In this document: in pieces, positions 14,785 to 21,677 of the stretch
Position numbering within the stretch: position 1 is the first letter of the stretch
Layout: each line of letters opens with the position of its first letter
IMG/VR virus record: IMGVR_UViG_3300002514_000142
Location: 9,491-31,167 of that record
Direction: 5' to 3' (one strand)
Origin: a virus
Length of the DNA: 21,677 nt
The notes under the pieces: model-generated
What the model saw: only the letters and a program-made list of their open reading frames with translations
Told to the model about the DNA's origin: nothing
Databases searched by the model: none
Position numbers and translations under genes: made by a program

Positions 14785-17700
14785 ATGCAATTTAATTTTG
14801 AAAATAATATAGAAGGTGCCCAACAAGACCTCGGCTTCTGGGGAACCGCCGGAGACATTGCAGCCGCTCCCTTCAGGGGGCTCGCAGGAGCAGCCGAAGG
14901 TGTCTATGACCTAGCCGATTGGGTTCTTCAAGATTGGCTACCAGACGCTGAAGACAACTTCGGTCTTGGTCACTCTCAAACAATGGCGGGTGGTCTTGTT
15001 GAAGGCATGTCTCAGTTCCTAACTGGCTTTGTGCCGGGCATGGGGCTCGTAGGATGGGCAGGACGGGGCTTAGGCGTAGCCAGTAAGATGGGCAAAGGTG
15101 GTCAGATACTTAAAGCAGGAAGCGTCACAAGAGCAGCACAAGCAGCCACAGCAGCCGGGAAATTTAAGAAAGCAAAAGCAATCGAGTGGGGCGGTCAGTT
15201 TGGTAAGGCATCTATAGCCGGTGGCATCGCGGACATGACTGTCTTTGATGCTCACGAACAACGACTAAGTAACCTACTTCAGATGTACCCCTCTCTACAG
15301 AACCCAGTAAGTGAGTTCTTAGCAGCAGACCCTAACGACTCCGAAATGGAAGGTCGCCTTAAGAACTTCCTAGAAGGTGGTATCCTCGGCTTCGCTGTGG
15401 AACCCTTCGTCATGGGACTCAAGTCTATTAAGGCAGCAAGAAGTGCCAAGTCAGCCGGGGTAGACCCAGAGAAGGCTGTGAGCCTCGTCATGGGTGCTGA
15501 GAGACAACGTAAGGTTGAGTCTATCTTCCCACACCTTAGGGCTGAAGAAGCCACAGCAGCCGATGCTGTAGCCCGCTCAATGGGCTTTGATGTGCTTGAT
15601 GATTCCTTCCGCTTTGACCAAGGCGGTGACATTGGGACTACAGCACTCCGTCAGATGCCTGATGGAACTACAAAAGAAACACGCCTACTCGGCACATTCA
15701 CATCCAAACTTAATGATGTTCTTAGAGATATGTCGCAACGTAAGCAATCCGCTTCCCAACTGCGAGGCGCTCTCAAGAAACAGGGTGTTAAAGATGATGA
15801 GGTATATTGGTCAGGGCTTGATGATTATCTCAAGGAAAACCCCAAGGTTAATCTTGATGAGGCTATGGAATCTATAGGTAACATTAGGTTAGAAGAAGTA
15901 GCGAGGGGGGCTAACACTCCGAAAGAGGTAATACACGACCAATGGACTCTTCCCGGCGGAAGTGACCAAACCGAACTGTTGATTACTTGGGGTGGCGATC
16001 CGGCTAACTTCCGAGCCCGTAGTACTCCTGTGGTTCATAATCTGGATGCTACATCGGGTCTCTATGAGGATGGAATGCGATACAAAATAAAGACAGGAAC
16101 CGCGCTAGATGATCTGGACACGTTTGTATATGGAGCAACAAAAGAAGAAGCATTGGAAAAATGGAGAGCCCAAGACCAAGTAAAATTCAAAGAAAGCGGG
16201 CACTGGAGCGAAGCCAATGTTCTTGGGTGGACTCGGTTCAATACACGAAAGGGTCCCAAAGGCGAGAAGGTTCTCTTCATTGAGGAACTACAAAGCGATT
16301 GGCACCAACGAGGACGGCAATCCGGATATGCGGGGGATATTGAGGAAACTTGGGGCTTCCGATGGCACATAGAGGATACCGAGGCGCGAAGAGCGGCGAA
16401 CAACCCGGCTTATATTACTGTTGATGTTGATAGAAAACATGCTCCGTGGGATACTTTCCTTATACCTTCCTACAAAACAAAAGCAAACGCAGAAAAAGCC
16501 CTTAATAAAAAGTTTACACTTGATTCGTTTACTATACGTCCGCAAGCGTTTGATGGATCGATCCGGATAAATATTTTGGGCTCTGACGGCATGACTAGGT
16601 CACTATATTTTCCAGCAATTCCGCAATCGGCAGATGGATCGAGCCGGATAGATATTAGGGGCTCTGATGCTCTCCGAGTATCTGTAATGACCGACCGAGC
16701 CCAATTAACAAAGTGGTTCGGAGAAGATGCGGCTGACGACCTTATTGAAGGTTGGAGAGGTTGGTATACAAAGAGGGGGCTTGAAGATGATGTAGCCGTA
16801 GACTTCAAAAACAAAAAGCACGAGTTATTTGTATTTCCAGAAGACGTTCGGAAAGCCGGAGTCGCTAGGCGTACTACAGAACTCGGTAGTAACGATGGAC
16901 CTCCTCAGGCACCTTTCAAGAAAACATGGGACTCTCTTCTTATGAAGCGTATGATATCCCACGCTGTAGACAATGATTTTGATGCTATCGCATGGACTAC
17001 CGGAAAGCAACAATCAGATAGATGGGGCGGTCAAGAAGGTCTTGCGAAGTTCTACGACAATATACTTCCTAAAACAGCCAATAAGATTGGTAAGAAGTTT
17101 GGTGCTAGGGTTACTAAAGAGCCGCTTAAAAGAAATGAGAGTAATGTAACTTTGGTGGAGAAGGTGGAACTCAAAATTGAGCAGACGCAACCCTACATGA
17201 AACTCACTGCCGAACTAAAAGCATCCGTCAAAGAACGCGGTCAGCGACTCTTCCAAGACGAAGGCGTTGGACCCAAGGGTGCTGTAGACTTTGAAGCCGA
17301 TGGCAAAGCCGTCATCAACTTCTTTGAAGGCGCCGACGTCTCCACAGCAGTCCACGAAGTAGCCCACGTCGCTAGACGACGCTTATTCGATACTACCGTA
17401 GACCAAACAAACCGTCTCGGTATTGCTGATGCAGACATTCGCGTAGCCGAAGAGTGGTCAGGAGCAACACGTAATAAAGATGGTACTGCCAAGTGGTCTG
17501 TAGCCGCAGAAGAAAAGTTTGCCCGTGGTTTCGAGAAGTATCTCAAGACCGGTAAGGCACCTAACGATGCTCTGAAGGATATCTTCAGTAAGTTCGCAGG
17601 ATGGCTTAAGGGTATCTATGATCACGTAGCGGGCAACGCTGTAGATGATATTAAGATATCTCCAGAGATGAAGGAAGTCTTTGATAAACTTGTTAGCCGT

Positions 17701-20700
17701 GGCGACATTGATACCGTAAGGGTGCCGATGGAAGTCCCTGCTCCTAGAGCAGCGGCTGCTGTTGAGGCGCCCTCCGCAATCAAGGATTACCAAACACGAT
17801 TAGAAACTGAGCATGGTGCCGATTGGCAAGCCAACGCAAAGCCAGGACAACTGAGGCATCTTAAGAAACTAGAGTCTGCTGAAAATCGCACACTCTTCCA
17901 AAGCGGAGAGCCTGGGTATCGTAAAGGTGCTTCACCACCTCCTGAGGGAACAAGCAGAGGTCTTAACTTAGACAAGATGGCACACGGTGCTGAGGTTCGT
18001 GCAGCACTTGATGCTTTACCAGAAGACCTAAGAAACGCTGCCTACGAACATATCGACAGGGGTGGTCCACTACCTACGATTACTGATGCAGACGTTGTTG
18101 AACAAGGACAGTTCTGGGCAAGTGTTCTCGGTAGAGACGAAGACGCTACACAAGCAATGCTCCGCCAACACCTTCAAGAAGGCAGCGCCTGGATAGCCGC
18201 ACAACAAGCACTCCGTAATTGGGCAGACACGTTGGTGGGGGATGTCGTTGAGACACAGACGCGGCTTAAAAATGTAGGGGACACCCACGAAGACCTTGTT
18301 CACCTATTGATGCAATCCATCCAAGCAAAACAATTTATTGAAGCATCTAGATCAGGAGGCTCTTTAGCGGGCATGGGTCTACAACGCCAGAACAGAATGG
18401 CGGGGTGGGATACACGTCCCGGTGCTAAACCACGTCCCGAACCTACAAGTACAGGTACGGGTACAGGTACGGGTACAGGCGGCACTCCCCATAGCAAGGT
18501 AATGCCTGAGTCTATGTATCGAGGAGACAGTCCCGACGCAATACGGGTACGTGAGGAAATTATTAAGACCCACGGTGGAGGCTCTTTAGAAAAGGGCATT
18601 AAGAACATTAAGAAACTGGCGTCTGAGGTATCCTCTATTAAAGATAACCACGGAACTGGTGCGGCACTGAAGCACTTAGATGAACGTGCAAGAATGCCTC
18701 AGATGCTAGTGGAATACTGGATTAACTCCATTCTCTCCGGTCCACTCACTCACGCAGTCAACATGACATCAAACACTCTTAATACCTTGTTTATGCCCTT
18801 CGAGCAATTCATGGGCGATCTACTCACCTTAAAATGGGACAAGGCTTTTGGGGAAGACTTACAGATGTATGCTCATCTCGCCTCCTCATTACAGGATGCA
18901 ACCAAGGCAGCAGGGGCTGCTTGGAAGAACTGGGGAGATTCCCTAGATGTCATGGGTAAGATTGATGTTGATAACGTAGGTAGAGGAAGAGCCCTTTCCG
19001 CTAAGAATATGCCGCGTGTTGCTAACACGATTGGCGAAAGCGCTACCGATTGGATTGGTAAACAATTAAACCTTCCAAGCCGTCTCTTAATGGCGGAAGA
19101 TGCTTTCTTTAAGCACCTAAATTATAGAGCCACAGTAAAAGGCGGCTTAACTAAGGAAGGTATCAAAGCCGGGATGCGTGGTGCTGCATTAGATGCACAT
19201 GTTAAAACAAACTTCGATAAGATGATTAAGGACGGACAGTTCTATACTTATACTGGTATGCGTACTAAAGCAGAGGCAGAAGCCCGTGCTGCACACAGTA
19301 AGGTGGAAGATCTAGAAGAACGTACAAAACTTATCCAAAGTCATATTCTTAATTACATGGAAAAGAACTGGAATGATGACCACGGTGTCCTCGCTAAACA
19401 GGCTTTGGATTATGGACGAGAGATTACATACACTCAGTCATTAGATGACCCAGGACGTAACGCCGCTGTAAGAGCAGCCGGTGGGTTCAACAGGTGGGTG
19501 AATGATTACCCAATCCTGCGCCTCGTCTCCCCATTCGTTCGTACACCTACGAACCTTCTCGCATTCTATGTCAAAAGGAGCGTGGTGGGGTCTGGGTGGG
19601 ATGCCTTCAAACATATCGAGGGTGGTATTAAAACCCGCGAGATGCGCCGAGTCTCTAAAGAGATGGCGGAAGAGTTCGCTGATAAATCAAGTGATATCGT
19701 TGGAAGAGTAGCCACAGGTTCTATGTTGACCTTCGGCGCCATTATGGGCGTTCAGTCTGGCAACTTAACTGGTGGTGGACCTAAAGACCCTGAGAAGCGT
19801 CGCATGATGGAAGCCCAAGGTTGGCAACCATACAGTATCCGAGTTGGTGATGCCTGGTGGTCCTACAAACGCTTTGATCCCTTCGCTAACTTCCTCGGCG
19901 TAATAGCCGACATTGCTGAAGCCACCAACGAAGTGGATGGGGATGAGATGTCTATGATAGATACTATAACATCCCACGCCATCTTTGCTGCCTCCCGTAA
20001 CGTGATGAGTAAGTCATATCTAACAGGGCTTGCTAGAGTCGCTAACGTCCTCTCTCAACCAGAGAGATATGGTGAAAGTTATATGGAAGCAACCGTGTCA
20101 TCCTTTTTACCGATGTCCGGTCTCGCCTCCCAAACCTTCGGCAACGCTGAACACCAATTAGAAATCAGAGGCGTCCTTGATGCCATGAGGGCTAAGTATG
20201 GCTTAACCTCCGAAGACTCTAAGTTACTTGGTGTTATTCCTGTGGGAGATACGCGGATAGAAAGCAAGCGAAACGTCTTTGGTGAGAAGTTGGACAGACC
20301 ACAACCACTATACAACACACTACCAATACATCGGTCTGAGATTAAGGATGATAAGGTTCTTAAGGAACTGAGTAACATCAACGCTTCCTTTGGACCTCCT
20401 AAGAAAATACGGAATGGTATTAACACCGTGTTGTTTACTAATCGTTCCGGTCAGACATTCTATGACCGATGGCAAGAGAATCATGGTAAAGTAAGGCTGA
20501 GAGGGCGTACCTTGAAGCAAGCAGTCAGAGACCTTATGCGGTCTGCTGCCTACAACCGTTTATCCGAACAACCCTTTGAAGGCGATGAGTCACCCAGGGT
20601 TGGTGAGATACGGAAACTTATTCGCAAATATCGTAATGCAGCATATAGCACCACACTTCGGGAGTTTCCTGAAGTTGATCGCCAAGACCGCCGCAACACA

Positions 20701-20757
20701 CAAATCGACATCTATCGTAAATCTGGAAGAGATATCCAGGGTCTTCTGGAATATTAA
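14785..20757 (+). CDS. Giant internal virion protein, gp16-like 'polyvalent' protein with metallopeptidase domain
   Basis: The 1990-residue product sits in the T7 gp16 position (1318 residues in T7). Domains by eye: an N-terminal helical and hydrophobic region (1-225) with L-A-A-D-P-N-D near 175-182; a Q-L-R-G-A-L-K-K-Q-G-V segment (about 325-335) common in polyvalent proteins; an E-L-Q-S-D-W-H module (501-507) completed by A-W-T-T-G-K-Q-Q near 735, of unknown function; and an HExxH metallopeptidase-like domain (H857-E858-x-x-H861, candidate third ligand E909 or E910). Next come a Thr-Gly linker (1223-1232) and a conserved C-terminal part with Y-W-I-N-S-I-L-S-G-P near 1310, F-V-R-T-P-T-N-L-L near 1584 and W-W-S-Y-K-R-F-D-P near 1692. 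No SLT transglycosylase signature is visible, unlike T7 gp16. It is presumably packaged in the core and ejected. The ribosome binding site is weak (AAAGAG). Confidence 0.9.
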   Translation: MQFNFENNIEGAQQDLGFWGTAGDIAAAPFRGLAGAAEGVYDLADWVLQDWLPDAEDNFGLGHSQTMAGGLVEGMSQFLTGFVPGMGLVGWAGRGLGVASKMGKGGQILKAGSVTRAAQAATAAGKFKKAKAIEWGGQFGKASIAGGIADMTVFDAHEQRLSNLLQMYPSLQNPVSEFLAADPNDSEMEGRLKNFLEGGILGFAVEPFVMGLKSIKAARSAKSAGVDPEKAVSLVMGAERQRKVESIFPHLRAEEATAADAVARSMGFDVLDDSFRFDQGGDIGTTALRQMPDGTTKETRLLGTFTSKLNDVLRDMSQRKQSASQLRGALKKQGVKDDEVYWSGLDDYLKENPKVNLDEAMESIGNIRLEEVARGANTPKEVIHDQWTLPGGSDQTELLITWGGDPANFRARSTPVVHNLDATSGLYEDGMRYKIKTGTALDDLDTFVYGATKEEALEKWRAQDQVKFKESGHWSEANVLGWTRFNTRKGPKGEKVLFIEELQSDWHQRGRQSGYAGDIEETWGFRWHIEDTEARRAANNPAYITVDVDRKHAPWDTFLIPSYKTKANAEKALNKKFTLDSFTIRPQAFDGSIRINILGSDGMTRSLYFPAIPQSADGSSRIDIRGSDALRVSVMTDRAQLTKWFGEDAADDLIEGWRGWYTKRGLEDDVAVDFKNKKHELFVFPEDVRKAGVARRTTELGSNDGPPQAPFKKTWDSLLMKRMISHAVDNDFDAIAWTTGKQQSDRWGGQEGLAKFYDNILPKTANKIGKKFGARVTKEPLKRNESNVTLVEKVELKIEQTQPYMKLTAELKASVKERGQRLFQDEGVGPKGAVDFEADGKAVINFFEGADVSTAVHEVAHVARRRLFDTTVDQTNRLGIADADIRVAEEWSGATRNKDGTAKWSVAAEEKFARGFEKYLKTGKAPNDALKDIFSKFAGWLKGIYDHVAGNAVDDIKISPEMKEVFDKLVSRGDIDTVRVPMEVPAPRAAAAVEAPSAIKDYQTRLETEHGADWQANAKPGQLRHLKKLESAENRTLFQSGEPGYRKGASPPPEGTSRGLNLDKMAHGAEVRAALDALPEDLRNAAYEHIDRGGPLPTITDADVVEQGQFWASVLGRDEDATQAMLRQHLQEGSAWIAAQQALRNWADTLVGDVVETQTRLKNVGDTHEDLVHLLMQSIQAKQFIEASRSGGSLAGMGLQRQNRMAGWDTRPGAKPRPEPTSTGTGTGTGTGGTPHSKVMPESMYRGDSPDAIRVREEIIKTHGGGSLEKGIKNIKKLASEVSSIKDNHGTGAALKHLDERARMPQMLVEYWINSILSGPLTHAVNMTSNTLNTLFMPFEQFMGDLLTLKWDKAFGEDLQMYAHLASSLQDATKAAGAAWKNWGDSLDVMGKIDVDNVGRGRALSAKNMPRVANTIGESATDWIGKQLNLPSRLLMAEDAFFKHLNYRATVKGGLTKEGIKAGMRGAALDAHVKTNFDKMIKDGQFYTYTGMRTKAEAEARAAHSKVEDLEERTKLIQSHILNYMEKNWNDDHGVLAKQALDYGREITYTQSLDDPGRNAAVRAAGGFNRWVNDYPILRLVSPFVRTPTNLLAFYVKRSVVGSGWDAFKHIEGGIKTREMRRVSKEMAEEFADKSSDIVGRVATGSMLTFGAIMGVQSGNLTGGGPKDPEKRRMMEAQGWQPYSIRVGDAWWSYKRFDPFANFLGVIADIAEATNEVDGDEMSMIDTITSHAIFAASRNVMSKSYLTGLARVANVLSQPERYGESYMEATVSSFLPMSGLASQTFGNAEHQLEIRGVLDAMRAKYGLTSEDSKLLGVIPVGDTRIESKRNVFGEKLDRPQPLYNTLPIHRSEIKDDKVLKELSNINASFGPPKKIRNGINTVLFTNRSGQTFYDRWQENHGKVRLRGRTLKQAVRDLMRSAAYNRLSEQPFEGDESPRVGEIRKLIRKYRNAAYSTTLREFPEVDRQDRRNTQIDIYRKSGRDIQGLLEY
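16540..16670 (+). repeat. In-frame duplication within the gp16-like gene (two copies 81 bases apart)
   Basis: Bases 16540-16589 and 16621-16670 match at about 40 of 50 positions, with an offset of exactly 81 bases (27 codons). Both copies encode a P-Q-x-x-D-G-S-x-R-I-x-I-x-G-S-D motif. It looks like an old tandem duplication of a beta-strand unit inside the insertion that splits the E-L-Q-S-D-W-H module. Confidence 0.85.
18451..18480 (+). repeat. Thr-Gly coding microsatellite
   Basis: Two and a half copies of a 12-base unit (acaggtacgggt) encode five Thr-Gly pairs at residues 1223-1232 of the gp16-like protein. It lies between the middle region and the conserved C-terminal part and probably acts as a flexible linker. 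Because six-base units keep the frame, length changes would be tolerated. Confidence 0.85.
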
Positions 20758-20769
20758 AAGAGGTAATTC

Positions 20770-21677
20770 ATGGCTATTACATACATTGTTTATGAAACAA
20801 CAGGGTCTACCGCAGACTTTGCATTTTCTTTCCCCTATATCAGCACATCGCATGTGAAAGTATCAGTAGATGGTACTGATCTAAGCACGGATGATTATAC
20901 GGTGGTTGAGTCTCCATCTACTAAGATAACTTGCTCACCCGCTATCGCTTCCGGAAAGTTTGTCAAGGTCTATCGAGAGACCCCAGGACGTGCAGCAGGA
21001 GCCGAAGACTTACTTGTGGACTTCCAAGACGGCTCTGTACTTTCAGAAGCCGATCTCGATGCTGTCTGCCAACAACTTCTCTACCTGTCTCAAGAAGCAG
21101 AAGAGAATGCAACATCAAGCCTCTCCATTGATTATGATGACAACTACACAGCCGGTGAGCGTCGTATTAAAGAACTTAGCGGCACAGTATCTGGAGACCG
21201 AGATGCGGCTACTAAAGAGTATGTAGATGGTAAAACATTGTACGCCGGAGCCACGTCCTTACCCCAGATGTGGGCAAAGGTCGGCAGCGATTTTACAGGA
21301 ACAACCGGCGACTGCACGGTTACCCTGACTGATCCTGCGCCGAGCGGCGATAATGATAACTTATATGTGGTGGCTTTCAATGGAGATACTCAGACACCAA
21401 CAACCGACTTCGCCATATCAGGCAGCACATTCACGCTGAAGATGGGCGCAGTTACACTAGACGCCGCTGATAAAGTAACCATCATTAACTTTGGTGTCGC
21501 CCGTCAATACATTAAGCAACCAATCACTGGTGATGCGGTTGGGGATGTATCTTTAACGGTAAAAGAAATTACCGATCAGACAGCCGATCTTCAACAGTGG
21601 CAGGACACCTCAGGCGCCGCACTTGCAAAGGTTGCTGTAGATGGTGATGCAACTTTTGTTGATATTAATGCAACAGG
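20770..21677 (+). CDS. Tail fibre protein, T7 gp17-like N-terminus, 3'-truncated by window edge
   Basis: Host-recognition fibre; 302 complete codons are visible and the frame is still open at the window end. The N-terminus matches the T7 gp17 tail-attachment domain: Y-E-T-T-G-S-T-A-D-F-A-F-S-F-P-Y near 8-23, V-K-V-Y-R-E-T near 67-73, V-D-F-Q-D-G-S-V-L near 83-91 and G-E-R-R-I-K-E-L-S near 130-138, followed by D-R-D-A-A-T-K-E-Y-V. Residues from about 165 to 255 form a beta-rich module (V-V-A-F-N-G, then I-I-N-F-G) of a kind common in fibre shafts. The last visible part (Q-W-Q-D-T-S-G-A-A-L) resembles a shaft repeat. AGAGGT lies upstream of the ATG at 20770. The receptor-binding tip is outside the window. 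Confidence 0.93.
   Translation, partial: MAITYIVYETTGSTADFAFSFPYISTSHVKVSVDGTDLSTDDYTVVESPSTKITCSPAIASGKFVKVYRETPGRAAGAEDLLVDFQDGSVLSEADLDAVCQQLLYLSQEAEENATSSLSIDYDDNYTAGERRIKELSGTVSGDRDAATKEYVDGKTLYAGATSLPQMWAKVGSDFTGTTGDCTVTLTDPAPSGDNDNLYVVAFNGDTQTPTTDFAISGSTFTLKMGAVTLDAADKVTIINFGVARQYIKQPITGDAVGDVSLTVKEITDQTADLQQWQDTSGAALAKVAVDGDATFVDINAT

Noticed and set aside
16288-16545. An 85-codon - strand ORF in the gp16-like gene
   Set aside because: It is opposite the E-L-Q-S-D-W-H coding region and is one of several overlapping shadow frames without support.
20576-20857. A 93-codon + strand ORF bridging the gp16-like and tail fibre genes
   Set aside because: It overlaps the conserved C-terminus of one and the N-terminus of the other, and both real frames show family motifs.
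20931-21226. Two short + strand ORFs inside the tail fibre gene
   Set aside because: They are out of frame with the gp17-like N-terminal domain, which is open and motif-rich throughout the same region.

Overview
The window is part of the genome of a T7-like, short-tailed lytic phage (podovirus). All genes are on the + strand and tightly packed, many overlapping or only a few bases apart. Several proteins in a row can be matched by recalled motifs to the T7 gene order: DNA polymerase (gp5), 5'-3' exonuclease (gp6), gp7.3-like small virion protein, portal (gp8), scaffold (gp9), major capsid (gp10), tail tubes A and B (gp11, gp12), gp13-like GNAT-fold protein, internal virion proteins gp14, gp15 and gp16, and tail fibre (gp17). 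The single-subunit RNA polymerase, primase-helicase, lysozyme/endolysin and terminase are not in this window, so placement in the Autographivirales is likely but not shown. The small accessory proteins and the style of the gp16-like protein recall podoviruses of marine bacteria. The host cannot be read from the sequence.

Layout. Bases 1-3344 carry the end of the replication module: a 5'-truncated polymerase, a PD-(D/E)XK nuclease, a 74-residue unknown, the exonuclease and a DUF1599/MazG-like protein. Bases 3364-3833 hold two small proteins, one a proline-rich gp7.3 candidate. Bases 3837-6188 encode portal and scaffold. Bases 6202-6717 hold a small membrane and lipoprotein cassette (holin-like protein, an overlapping 57-residue ORF and a lipoprotein) between scaffold and capsid genes. 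Bases 6822-7817 encode the capsid protein. It is preceded by a 104-base leader containing the T7 gene 10 'epsilon' 9-mer and followed by a very strong UUCG-tetraloop terminator, as T7 gene 10 is followed by T-phi. Bases 7901-20757 encode the tail tube and the ejected internal proteins. The tail fibre starts at 20770 and runs off the window.

How it works together. Polymerase, exonuclease and nuclease would replicate the genome and recycle host DNA. Scaffold and capsid protein build the prohead on the portal, and the tube proteins and fibre complete the tail. gp14-, gp15- and gp16-like proteins would form the internal core that is ejected at infection. The most unusual gene is the 1990-residue gp16-like protein. 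It shows no recognisable lytic transglycosylase domain. Instead it carries domains typical of phage 'polyvalent' proteins: an E-L-Q-S-D-W-H module of unknown function, split by an insertion with an internal duplication, and an HExxH zinc metallopeptidase-like domain flanked by two LFQ motifs.

No gene-free stretch exceeds about 105 bases. I saw no tRNA, rRNA, CRISPR array, insertion sequence or integrase, and could not identify a phage promoter consensus.
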